64,000 bases of DNA from an uncultured Lysobacteraceae bacterium (GCA_936911875.1 CAKZGB010000020.1:39155-103154); one strand, 5' to 3'. Positions 55,801 through 63,208 are shown, numbered from the stretch's first letter. Numbers and translations are program-made. Notes: a model not told the origin generated them from the sequence alone.

Positions 55801-56352
55801 GAGGAATCGGTCCGTCGTGCAGTGGCCATCCAGATGATCATCAACAAGGAGTTGGGTCTGAACTTTAACGAGAACCCGTGGCAGGGCTCGTTTATTGTCG
55901 ATCAGCTCACTGACCTGGTCGAGGAAGCCGTCTACAAGGAGTTCGATGCGATCTCCGAGCGCGGTGGCGTACTCGGCGCAATGGACACGATGTATCAGCG
56001 CGGCAAGATCCAGGAAGAATCGCTGTACTACGAGCACAAGAAGCATGACGGTTCGTTGCCGCTCGTCGGCGTCAACACCTTCCTGCCGAAGGAGCACGGT
56101 GGCGACATCGTCACCGAGATCGAACTGATCCGTTCCACCGACTCGGAAAAGCAGCAGCAAATCGCTCACGTCGCCGGCTTCCAGTCCAACCGCAACGGCC
56201 TGGCCGATGGCGGTCTGCGCTTCCTGCAAGTTACCGCGCTGGAACGTCGCAATCTGTTCGAGCAACTGATGGAAGCGGTCAAGACGCACTCGCTGGGCCA
56301 GATCTCGCATGCGCTTTACGAGGTCGGCGGCGAATACCGCCGGAATATGTAA
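52885..56352 (+). CDS. icmF: fused isobutyryl-CoA mutase with G-protein chaperone domain (IcmF)
   Basis: 1155 aa from GTG 52885, placed after the likely -10 and just before conserved sequence. An N-terminal B12-binding domain (about 17-150) carries the cobalt-ligand histidine H29 in FDGHDAAINIM. Next is a MeaB-like GTPase with P-loop TGTGGAGKS (206-214). The C-terminal half is the mutase TIM barrel with GVYPYRRTGEDPIRMFAG and TTSVSMTINGPAPIILAMF. It interconverts isobutyryl-CoA and n-butyryl-CoA, linking valine catabolism to beta-oxidation; some homologues also act on isovaleryl/pivalyl-CoA. The last 33 bases recur at 56984-57016. Confidence 0.94.
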   Translation: MNSQIQAPETHAESTPLRFVTAASLFDGHDAAINIMRRLIQAQGAEVIHLGHNRSVEDVVRAALQEDADGIALSSYQGGHVEYFKYMVDMLRENGAGHIKIFGGGGGTITPEEIRELQDYGVERIYHPNDGMHMGLVQMIEDVVERAADGRIGTDPAARASIDDELSIGKLLSAIEEGALDDATLSKLRKEWSLAGSKTPVIGITGTGGAGKSSVTDELLNRFLAAFPEMRIAVISVDPTRRRTGGALLGDRIRMNSLRSKRVFMRSMATRRQHSATNTVLVDCIGALKGLGFDLVIVETAGIGQSDSEIVDLVDFPMYVMTSDFGAPSQLEKIDMLDFAELVVLNKFDKRGAEDALRDIRKQWKRNRVAFNVKDEDVPVYPSIASQFNDPGLSWMFVNLCRLLQDKLTAEGAQPFTTAHCDFKPTVNTELKEPKATVLIPGSRVRYLAEISEQGRGINRRIESQRDVASRAQSYYESLQNLDDPQLPRALDLYPADQLHAGGDVDRTLALLRQRYNDAITSLDKEAWQLLREWPGRVESVTSEYNEYKVRDKLIRVDNYRESLSHSKIPKIAVPHFKDWGELLYFLQKENLPGAYPYTGGVYPYRRTGEDPIRMFAGEGTPERTNRRFHYLSAGLPAARLSTAFDSVTLYGEDPAIRPDIFGKIGNSGVNIASLDDMKKLYSGFDLCQPTTSVSMTINGPAPIILAMFMNTAIDQQIELYLREDEQRWAEAQRKIDAWFEGRERPRYEGDLPENNNGLGLGLLGITGDQLVDAETYATIKARTLKTVRGTVQADILKEDQAQNTCIFSTEFALRMMGDIQQFFVDKGVRNFYSVSISGYHIAEAGANPISQLAFTLSNGFTIVEYYLARGMKIDDFAPNLSFFFSNGMDPEYTVIGRVARRIWARAMRERYGADARSQMMKYHIQTSGRSLHAQEIQFNDIRTTLQALYALFDNCNSLHTNAYDEAITTPTEESVRRAVAIQMIINKELGLNFNENPWQGSFIVDQLTDLVEEAVYKEFDAISERGGVLGAMDTMYQRGKIQEESLYYEHKKHDGSLPLVGVNTFLPKEHGGDIVTEIELIRSTDSEKQQQIAHVAGFQSNRNGLADGGLRFLQVTALERRNLFEQLMEAVKTHSLGQISHALYEVGGEYRRNM
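56320..56352 (+). repeat. direct repeat copy A: 3' end of icmF
   Basis: Encodes the last residues GGEYRRNM and stop of icmF; matches 56984-57016 with two mismatches in 33 bases. Confidence 0.9.
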
Positions 56353-56366
56353 TTCATTGATGGGAG

Positions 56367-56388
56367 TGGGCTGCTTAACTTCAGCCCA
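56367..56388 (+). terminator. weak hairpin after icmF
   Basis: TGGGCTG (56367-56373)/CAGCCCA (56382-56388), then TTCCT; lacks a proper T-run. A TTTTTT at 56408-56413 is not attached to a stem. Confidence 0.4.
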
Positions 56389-56425
56389 TTCCTACGTGAA
56401 TGACGGGTTTTTTCCGACCGGAAAT

Positions 56426-56454
56426 TTGGGTTCGATGAGCGGGCGGTATGGTAT
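56426..56454 (+). promoter_or_regulatory. candidate hicBA promoter
   Basis: TTGGGT (56426-56431), 17 bases, TGGTAT (56449-56454). About 65 bases before hicB. HicB usually represses its own promoter, but no clear operator dyad was found. Confidence 0.35.
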
Positions 56455-56524
56455 CGTCTGCTTAATGAACGGGCCGAAGGCTCTTCAGGGGTTTACTCCA
56501 GTTCGGTCGAAGAGGTAATTCGCC

Positions 56525-56734
56525 ATGCAATACACCATAGAAGTCGAGATGGAAGAAGATGGCCGCTGGATTGCGGAAGTCGTCGAAATCCCGGGCGTCA
56601 TGGCGTATGGCGCGACACAAGACGAGGCTGTCAAGAAGACAGAGTCGCTAGCGCTTCGAGTTATTGCTGAGCGCATTGAGAATAGCGAGGCCCCGGCAGC
56701 CAGTTTCAGCATCAGGCTTCCTGCGGCTGCATGA
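56525..56734 (+). CDS. hicB: HicB-family antitoxin
   Basis: 69 aa. N-terminal HicB fold: YTIEVEMEEDGRWIAEVVEIPGV, then GATQDEAVKKTESLALRVIAER. Such proteins are partial RNase H-like folds that bind and neutralise HicA. Here the antitoxin precedes the toxin and overlaps it by 4 bases. A decayed second copy of its 3' part lies at 63276-63349. Confidence 0.9.
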   Translation: MQYTIEVEMEEDGRWIAEVVEIPGVMAYGATQDEAVKKTESLALRVIAERIENSEAPAASFSIRLPAAA

Positions 56735-56943
56735 GCAAGTGGCCGTCGGCCAAGGCAAAACGAGTACTCGCAGCACTAAAACGGATCGGTTGGTCCGAAA
56801 AACGCGTGTCCGGATCACACCGCACACTGGCGCGCGAAGGTTGGCCGGATTATGTATTCGGATTCCATGACGGCGAAGAAATCGGACCTGCAATGCTCGC
56901 GAGAATCTCCAAACACACTGGGCTCACGCCAAGTGATCTCTGA
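56731..56943 (+). CDS. hicA: HicA-family mRNA interferase toxin
   Basis: 70 aa with the dsRBD-like HicA fold. LAALKRIGWSEKRVSGSHRTLARE contains the catalytic histidine of the GSH motif (split across the segment), and IGPAMLARISKHTGLT is the C-terminal helix. HicA cleaves mRNAs when HicB is lost. ATGA overlap with hicB. Confidence 0.9.
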   Translation: MSKWPSAKAKRVLAALKRIGWSEKRVSGSHRTLAREGWPDYVFGFHDGEEIGPAMLARISKHTGLTPSDL

Positions 56944-56960
56944 CTGTCATTTAATCGTTG

Positions 56961-56986
56961 CTCCAGAAGCACCGGTGGTTCTGGAG
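56961..56986. repeat. 26-bp near-perfect palindrome
   Basis: CTCCAGAA-G-CACC / GGTG-G-TTCTGGAG; a single G-G mismatch breaks symmetry. It sits between hicA and the repeated icmF end, overlapping the start of that repeat by 3 bases. Confidence 0.85.
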
Positions 56987-57016
56987 TTCGGCGGCGAATA
57001 CCGCCGCAATATGTAA
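56984..57016 (+). repeat. direct repeat copy B: duplicated icmF 3' end
   Basis: Repeats 56320-56352 with two mismatches, including the codons for GGEYRRNM and the TAA. The 664-base interval between copies contains hicBA. The copy ends 18 bases before the nuclease gene of the defence-like operon. Confidence 0.9.
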
Positions 57017-57034
57017 GAACGGTAAAGAGTTCGA

Positions 57035-57955
57035 TTACGTTGTGGAATCGGACTCGTCCAGCCAATCGGCATAAGTCTTGCCGCTTTCGGTCTGCTTCCA
57101 CTCCATTCGCCCGTTGGCGGGACGACCGTGCACAATTGCGGCCGCGGCAGAGGGTGATGCGAAAACCTGGTCACGAGTAAACGTCATGTACTCATTGCTC
57201 TCATTCTTAGCTAGGGTGCCGTCGTCCTCGAGCTTTTGTCGCAGCCGCTTGTAGCCGTCATCCGTTCCCTCCCAACGGCTACGTGCCGTAGAACCTTCGA
57301 GAACAGTGAATTCGCCGTCGATGACGCGAGCGCGCGCCTTGTAATCCAGTCGGGTTGCTTTGCAGATGAACTCGGGAGAGGTTTGTAGTTTTACGGCTTC
57401 CGCAGATGTTGCAGCAGACGTTGGCTCGGTCCTTCCTCGAAGAATATTGACTCCAAGGACGGGCAACAGAACTTTGGCCTGCGAAAGGAAATACTCCATA
57501 TCCGAGATATCCGATTCGGGGAGACGAATCGTTGGCGGGCGTGTGCTGTTCAACAGACGGCAGCGATCTGCTGCTGCGCTGAGCTCGATAAAACGCGATT
57601 CCAAATAGCGTGCGTGCGCCTTGGTTAGGTTGCCGTCCTTGCTGGTTAGGACCAGCACGCGATTCCAAGTATCCTCAGAGCCTAAACGCTCTGAGCGATT
57701 GTGGTCACGCAGACGGGTGCGAATTTCATCGGCCTCACCGATATACGCGTCGGTACTATCCGGACTCGACGGATTTTCGCCAATCAGCAGATAGATGCCG
57801 GTGCGCTGGGTTTCTTCGCGCTTTAGTAGATCGCCAAGGCCACTGCGAGGTGCCATGATCAGGTGACCTGACCAATTGCCGATCTCCGCAGTCATCAGCC
57901 CGCCCGATGTGCCCTCTACCAGAAACAGCCGAATTGATTTGCCAACTTGCGCCAT
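57035..57955 (-). CDS. GIY-YIG nuclease with C-terminal DUF4357
   Basis: 306 aa. A GIY-YIG domain shows TGIYLLIGEN (GIY at 53-55), AYIGEADEIRTRLRDH (YIG at 71-73, catalytic arginine R79 or R81) and a conserved glutamate near 119-124 (LESRFIELS). The C-terminal 60 residues match DUF4357 (FTRDQVFASPSAAAAIVHGR, EWK, GKTYADWL), often found with restriction proteins. Likely the DNA-cutting subunit of the methylase/helicase operon, whose last gene it is (30 bases after the helicase). Confidence 0.82.
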   Translation of the reverse strand: MAQVGKSIRLFLVEGTSGGLMTAEIGNWSGHLIMAPRSGLGDLLKREETQRTGIYLLIGENPSSPDSTDAYIGEADEIRTRLRDHNRSERLGSEDTWNRVLVLTSKDGNLTKAHARYLESRFIELSAAADRCRLLNSTRPPTIRLPESDISDMEYFLSQAKVLLPVLGVNILRGRTEPTSAATSAEAVKLQTSPEFICKATRLDYKARARVIDGEFTVLEGSTARSRWEGTDDGYKRLRQKLEDDGTLAKNESNEYMTFTRDQVFASPSAAAAIVHGRPANGRMEWKQTESGKTYADWLDESDSTT

Positions 57956-57985
57956 TTGAATCTCTGCTCGGAAAATACTTACGGT

Positions 57986-60526
57986 TTATATTTTCTCGAC
58001 GACGGTGTCGTAAAGACCGATATGCGATAGGTTCGGATGACTCTCAAGGCCGGTATAACGCAATGAGGCATCTTCGTAGCGGCGAAATGCAAACACCGCT
58101 TGGTTCATCTGCTCGGTGTTGAATACTTTGAGACGCACTAGTAGATGGAAATCCGCCACAGTCAGACCTGTAACCACCCTAAAGAGATCAGGCTCGATCT
58201 TGGTAATGACATCTTTTAGCGAATTCTCGCGGAAGTCCGTTAAGTACATAAAGGCCGGGATTCGGGTTGCAAACTTAATCAGCTTTTCCTGAATCTGCTT
58301 GCGCTTTGATTTGAACTCCCTCTCGGCATCGGAGAGCTGGTCCTTATCCTTCTTTGTCAGCTTGCCGTCTTTGGCTTTCTTCTTCAGCGACTTGATCTTT
58401 TCGCTCTTATTGATGATGGTCTCTATGACATTATTGCCAAGCGATCTCCAACCTTCGATCCGCTCTACGGCTGCCATTGCATCGGGGTTTTCTAGGACGC
58501 GGCGTAACGTGTCGTTGTCGACATTGACGAGCAGGGCGCTTTCCCATTTTCTGGCCAGCAGCGTTGCGGACGTGCCTGACATCGCAATATCAAGAATGCC
58601 TCCGGCATCGACCTGTGTCATGTTGGCGCCGTCGTATGCAAGCACGGGCAAGAACGACACTAGTTCCTTGACTGCATTTTCCGGGTTAGGTTCGTTGGGA
58701 GAGAGCCCAATGCCGTACTCGGACAGTTGGCGTAGCGCACGGGTTGGGGCAAAGTCGAATACGTAGCAGACCGGCTTGAGCACTTCCTCTTCGTTCGGGT
58801 TGTCACCGTTTGGATTCTTTATGGACCAGGGTGACTGCACGCGGAATGCAGCTTGGAAGTACGTCTCAGGTGACTTCAGGTTGCGCAACATCAGGATCGA
58901 TGACCACTGCGCGACGGTGACGCCAGTCGTGAGTTTGCCGCAGGACAGCGTGATGGATTTGGAATCAAATCCGCTGCCGATCGCCTTACGTACCGGCGGC
59001 AGGGCCGCGAGACCAATGCCTGCTCCCGTGCCGGCAGCCGCAATGACCTTGTAATCGTGCCAGAAGGTATTTTGTTTCTCGGCCAACAAATTGGCCATTG
59101 CATGACACGAGGCGACACTCGGCAAGAACCAGAATGAATGCTGCAAATAGGGCAGTAACCGGCTGTCTGAATAGGGAAAGGGCGGTTTTTTACTTGTCTT
59201 CAGATGTTCAACGGCGCGGGGCATGTAGGAGCCGCGAATAATTTCCAGCCACTTCTGAACTTCGGTCTTGTGCTTGAACTTTGCTTTTTTGCCTGTGCCT
59301 GTTGCTGAGAAGAATTCGTTGAGATCAAACTCGTCGAATTCACCGGAACTGGCAATAGCGAGTAACTCGTCCGGCATCTGGTAGGTCAGTAGTCGCATCT
59401 GTGGCAGTGCGCCATACGGGTTCCAAGATCCCGGGTGATACTTCTCGTGTTCCTCTTTGACGCGTTGTTCGTCCGTGTAGGTCCAGTTATAAATCTGCTC
59501 TTCGATGAACTCGCCGGTTGCGAGGGCCTTAAAGGGTGTCCCCGACAAATACAAATAGGCCTTGGTGGTGATGGGTAGGAAATCGGCGTCCTTTTCAGAC
59601 AAAACCCCGAGGTCTTCGTTCACATAATCCAAGCTCGGCGCATATTCGAATTTATTCTCCTGTTTAGCCTCTGCGTCATCCTCGCCCTCAAATAACTCCT
59701 TGGAGGTCTCGCGCCAGGCGCCAAAGTGATACTCATCAAAGATCACAAGGTCCCAGTTGACCTCATGCAGCCATTCGTTCCTTGACTTAATTGCACCGGT
59801 CGCTTTGTCGCGGCCGAGTAGATCCTGAAACGAGCCGAAATATACGACAGGTTTCTTTTTGTCGATTTGAGTAGGATCACGGCCGGAGGACTTGGATAAA
59901 TACTGCCAGCCATCAAAATCAACGTGGGACTCTAGATCGGTCTGCCACGCGTCCTCGACGGCGGGTTTGAATGTCAACACGAGCACGCGCTTGGCACCCA
60001 TCTCCTTGGCAAGCTGATACGAAGTAAATGTCTTGCCAAAGCGCATCTTTGCGTTCCAAAGAAATCGAGGAACGGCGCGCTTGTCTTCGTCCCAGCGGGA
60101 GCGATAGTATTCGTGCGTTAGTCGAACGGCCTCGGCCTGTTCCTGCCGCATAGGGAAAGTGGCGTGGTGCGTGCCGGTGAATGTTTGCCCTGTACGCAGT
60201 TCTGCCAGAACTGTTTTCAGGTCTGCTAGGGTGCAGCGGACCCATTCCAGTGACGTGTTTTCGAAGCCCTTCTTCTTAAGTGCGGCGCGCACCGCGTGAT
60301 CGCTGAAGATCGAGCCGTCTTCCCGCTCAGCAGGCTCCTCCAGCACGATCTTGAAGTTCTGAATCGCCGCCGTCTTCAACTGTTCCGCAATTCGTTTCCT
60401 TACATCACGTGTGGTCTGGCCAATTTTCAGCTGTCCCTTGTGTGCGGCGTCGTCGATTGTATAGGCGTAAATCCGTGGTCTGGCTTTTGGCTTTGGCGTG
60501 AGGACTTCGTCTGTGGATTTACTCAT
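57986..60526 (-). CDS. SF2 helicase with N-terminal GIY-YIG-like (MUG113/T5orf172) domain
   Basis: 846 aa. The N-terminus (18-60) RIYAYTIDD...GQLKIGQTTRDVRKRI is a GIY-YIG variant in which YIG is KIG. The helicase core has P-loop AKMRFGKT (159-166), motif II DEYH (264-267), motif III LSGTPFKA (328-335) and QAAFRVQSPW as motif VI. A long C-terminal region holds a Lys-rich coiled coil (about 715-765). MRFGKT-type P-loops occur in translocating restriction helicases. It overlaps the Eco57I-type methylase gene by 8 bases; translocation or restriction-subunit role is inferred. Confidence 0.82.
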   Translation of the reverse strand: MSKSTDEVLTPKPKARPRIYAYTIDDAAHKGQLKIGQTTRDVRKRIAEQLKTAAIQNFKIVLEEPAEREDGSIFSDHAVRAALKKKGFENTSLEWVRCTLADLKTVLAELRTGQTFTGTHHATFPMRQEQAEAVRLTHEYYRSRWDEDKRAVPRFLWNAKMRFGKTFTSYQLAKEMGAKRVLVLTFKPAVEDAWQTDLESHVDFDGWQYLSKSSGRDPTQIDKKKPVVYFGSFQDLLGRDKATGAIKSRNEWLHEVNWDLVIFDEYHFGAWRETSKELFEGEDDAEAKQENKFEYAPSLDYVNEDLGVLSEKDADFLPITTKAYLYLSGTPFKALATGEFIEEQIYNWTYTDEQRVKEEHEKYHPGSWNPYGALPQMRLLTYQMPDELLAIASSGEFDEFDLNEFFSATGTGKKAKFKHKTEVQKWLEIIRGSYMPRAVEHLKTSKKPPFPYSDSRLLPYLQHSFWFLPSVASCHAMANLLAEKQNTFWHDYKVIAAAGTGAGIGLAALPPVRKAIGSGFDSKSITLSCGKLTTGVTVAQWSSILMLRNLKSPETYFQAAFRVQSPWSIKNPNGDNPNEEEVLKPVCYVFDFAPTRALRQLSEYGIGLSPNEPNPENAVKELVSFLPVLAYDGANMTQVDAGGILDIAMSGTSATLLARKWESALLVNVDNDTLRRVLENPDAMAAVERIEGWRSLGNNVIETIINKSEKIKSLKKKAKDGKLTKKDKDQLSDAEREFKSKRKQIQEKLIKFATRIPAFMYLTDFRENSLKDVITKIEPDLFRVVTGLTVADFHLLVRLKVFNTEQMNQAVFAFRRYEDASLRYTGLESHPNLSHIGLYDTVVEKI

Positions 60527-62096
60527 CGTCTGAAGTCAATTCTTTGATGCGAGATTCGATAAAACTGATTTCCCGCTTAGTGAGACCATACTTTTCGTAT
60601 AACGCGTCGTCTGTCCATGTGCGGTTCCATTTTTGTTGCGGAACCCATGTATAGGTTGACCGCGTGGCATCTTGTGTAATCTTGCGCAGCGATACCAGAA
60701 AACGAAAAAATCGTGTTCGAATATAACTCTCGATACTTTTGGCCGCTCTCTCGGAACTGGTGTGGAAAAAGAGATAGGACTGAGTGCAAACCGAGGGGTC
60801 CGGGGCGACAAATGGCTGACCGAGGATCTGGTGCGGAATTGACTCCCCGGCACCATATGCCTTTGGAACCATAACCTTCCACTTGTCAGCCAGTTCGGGG
60901 CTCTTTAAAACGGCCTCACGTTCTATCCAGGCAGAGCTCCTCTTACCATTTCTAATGAAATAGATTGGAATATCGCCGCTCTTCTTTTTCTCGTGATATC
61001 CGCTGAAGTTTGAGGTCCACCCAAATTCTTTGTCTACCGACAAAATGTCAACGATACTTGGCGCTTCCCCAGCCTTATGAACCTTGTTCAAAATCTGGAT
61101 GGCGCGACCATCTCGAACAAATACATCGTGCTCGCCAAGGTTGCGATCCACCGGACCTACGACTTCGTCACCACGAATTGTTGTTACTGAGCAGTCACCC
61201 TCTGAATCTCGTTCCCAAAGGAAGTAACAGGCGCCGCCCTTGATCTCTACGCCTGGAAAGACTTCGCTTGCGACCGGATAATCGACTAGTGCTCGAATAT
61301 GGCGGTCCGTTAGCATGTTCTGACGAAAGTCATTCAGGCCGAGGCCCGATGCCATCCATCGAGAAGGAATGACCATAACAAGGTAGCGGGGCTCCAGTTT
61401 CTTTGCCTGCTCTACAAATTTGTTGTAGATCGGCATGTCTCGGGTGCCGCCATCGCTCGCGAGCTGATACGGTGGGTTCCCGATAATTACGTCAAATTGC
61501 ATGTTTTCTCCAAAGATCTCTTTCATCCGTGACTTGATGTCATCGGTATGAATAAACGCGTATGCATGCGTCTCTAATGATTCACCACGATCTAATGATT
61601 TCCTGCTGGTTCCACAGAAGGTGCATTTATCACCGTTCCACGTGTGTTCCACGCGCTCGAACCAGACATTTCCCTGATCGTTGCCGAACGACTTTGCAAT
61701 CGAATGTTCGCCGTTGGCGAATTTCGAACAGTACAGGCTGCGCCGCGCGAGCAAGCTGGTAAGGCGCGTAATGCCAATTCCGAAAACCTGATTCTTGAGA
61801 ATGTGATCAACGCGTGTCTGCAGGTCCGGAATTTCCTTGGCAAGTCCAGCCGTTAGCCGGCTAGTAATCTCCCGTAGGAAGACGCCGGATTTGGTAAACG
61901 GATCCAGAAAGCGCACATTCGGGTTTTCCCAGATACTCTCGCCGTTGTGGTCAGCGGCCCATGCAGACGCCACGGAATCCAGCATTTGGTTAGCGAATTC
62001 AGGTGGCGTAAACACCTCATCATTCGAAAGGTTGGCAATACAGGTCAGAACATCCGGATTGCGTCCGCGGAGCTGAAAACTGGCCTGTTCACTCAT
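60519..62096 (-). CDS. Eco57I-type adenine-specific DNA methyltransferase
   Basis: 525 aa from ATG 62096, coupled to the upstream methylase by ATGA. The catalytic N6-adenine motif is GNPPYQ (NPPY at 207-210). The SAM-binding motif I is degenerate: FLDPFTKSGVFL (64-74), where DPxxGxGxFL is expected. VFTPPEFANQMLDSV precedes it, as in Eco57I/type IIG enzymes. A CxxC (158-161) lies between motifs. The C-terminal 300 residues, with NPPY-distal VMVIPSRWMASGLG, may hold target recognition. No nuclease domain is visible in this protein. Confidence 0.85.
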   Translation of the reverse strand: MSEQASFQLRGRNPDVLTCIANLSNDEVFTPPEFANQMLDSVASAWAADHNGESIWENPNVRFLDPFTKSGVFLREITSRLTAGLAKEIPDLQTRVDHILKNQVFGIGITRLTSLLARRSLYCSKFANGEHSIAKSFGNDQGNVWFERVEHTWNGDKCTFCGTSRKSLDRGESLETHAYAFIHTDDIKSRMKEIFGENMQFDVIIGNPPYQLASDGGTRDMPIYNKFVEQAKKLEPRYLVMVIPSRWMASGLGLNDFRQNMLTDRHIRALVDYPVASEVFPGVEIKGGACYFLWERDSEGDCSVTTIRGDEVVGPVDRNLGEHDVFVRDGRAIQILNKVHKAGEAPSIVDILSVDKEFGWTSNFSGYHEKKKSGDIPIYFIRNGKRSSAWIEREAVLKSPELADKWKVMVPKAYGAGESIPHQILGQPFVAPDPSVCTQSYLFFHTSSERAAKSIESYIRTRFFRFLVSLRKITQDATRSTYTWVPQQKWNRTWTDDALYEKYGLTKREISFIESRIKELTSDDE

Positions 62097-62728
62097 GCTG
62101 AAGTCTCCGCGGCAAGCTCGTTGATCGTGCAAGTGGGGTAGGTTTTGACCGGGGTGAATATCTCGTGTTTGCCTAGGTGTGCGAACAGCGAGTCTTCGGC
62201 ACTAAATGCCGAGGAGTGGGTGAGGATGTCAAAACGGAAGTCCCGTCGCTGGTATTTGCCTTTACCCAGATAGCCCCATTCCGCAAACGTTATTGGTTGT
62301 TTGGAGCTATCGAGCATGGTCACCGCATCGCCGTGCACAAGATTTTGGGACAGTACATAGCTTGCGGCGCGATAGAGGTCGTCAGTCTCGTCCAAATTCA
62401 GATATTCGGAGAAAATGTCCAACAGGTGTTTGCGGCATTCTGCAATGTTGTCCGGCAGCAGTTCGACCCCATACATGCACATTAGTCCGAATAGGGCAAA
62501 GTGCTTTTTCTCAAAATCCGACCTGCCGTATTTGAGCTCAACGGCGGCGAGCTTGCGCTTCAGAATCTGAATCAGAAAATTGCCGCTGCCGCAGGCGGGC
62601 TCCAGAAAGCGGCTATCAATTCGCTCGGTCTCGCCCTTGACCATGTCGAGCATGGCCTCGACCATCCACGCCGGGGTGAAAACCTCACCATGATCGGCCA
62701 CGCGCTGTTTAGACTTAACAAGACTCAT
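62093..62728 (-). CDS. N6 DNA methylase-like protein with SAM motif but no NPPY
   Basis: 211 aa. VFTPAWMVEAMLDMV and the intact SAM-binding motif FLEPACGSGNFLIQIL (41-56) are those of N6-adenine methylases of the type I/Eco57I class. The protein ends before any catalytic NPPY/DPPY motif. No frameshift is seen: it stops with ATGA coupling to the next gene, so the short form looks deliberate. It may pair with the next protein. First gene of the four-gene operon. Confidence 0.8.
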   Translation of the reverse strand: MSLVKSKQRVADHGEVFTPAWMVEAMLDMVKGETERIDSRFLEPACGSGNFLIQILKRKLAAVELKYGRSDFEKKHFALFGLMCMYGVELLPDNIAECRKHLLDIFSEYLNLDETDDLYRAASYVLSQNLVHGDAVTMLDSSKQPITFAEWGYLGKGKYQRRDFRFDILTHSSAFSAEDSLFAHLGKHEIFTPVKTYPTCTINELAAETSA

Positions 62729-62956
62729 TGGAGCGATTCAGAATTTTCCCACCTAGTTTCTACAGTCTACTGGGTGCCCCATCGCGGGTGAAGCACTGGC
62801 CCCGACGCCGAGAAGAAGCAATGGCGAGCGGCGCATGTCGTCACTAATTTCAGGTGGCGCCCTAGCACGCTGCAGCAACGCGCCGGGTTGCGGCGACGTT
62901 CCCTGTGTGGCTGCCTTTCACTGACGTTGGATTGAGGGTGTAACAGGTGTTATAAC
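62729..62956. other. intergenic region between defence operon and antitoxin remnant
   Basis: About 230 bases with no gene. On the minus strand TTCACC and TAGACT spaced by 17 bases, close to the first methylase gene, could be its promoter; on the plus strand TTATAA (62950-62955) abuts the AbrB ATG. No repeats or tRNA recognised. Confidence 0.45.
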
Positions 62957-63196
62957 ATGATCCGGAGATTGGGCATCAAACTCACGATCACCACAGTCGG
63001 CAATTCGTCGGGGCTGATTGTGCCTAAGGACGTGCTGTCGCGGCTGCATCTGCAAAAGGGCGACGAGTTCCATCTGCTCGAAACGCCCGATGGCTTTCGT
63101 ATCACGACCTATGCCCCCGATTTCGCCGCCAAGATGGATGTGATTTAGGACGTGATGCGCCGTCGACGCAATCTGCTGCACGAGTTGGCCAAGTAA
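62957..63196 (+). pseudogene. AbrB/MazE-family antitoxin truncated by an amber codon
   Basis: From ATG 62957 the frame gives a swapped-hairpin AbrB domain (LTITTVGNSSGLIVPKDVL, then LHLQKGDEFHLLETPDGFRI), then TAG at 63146-63148 after 63 codons. The frame continues DVMRRRRNLLHELAK to TAA at 63194, the usual C-terminal helix of these antitoxins, which contacts the toxin. So the toxin-binding tail is cut off. The remnant of a Doc toxin gene follows 12 bases on, as expected for the intact pair. Confidence 0.75.
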
Positions 63197-63208
63197 GTAG
63201 AAACAGCC

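Noticed and set aside
56984..57016. Second copy of icmF end taken as a real C-terminal exon or alternative gene end
   Set aside because: No open frame with a start runs into it; it is an isolated duplicate.
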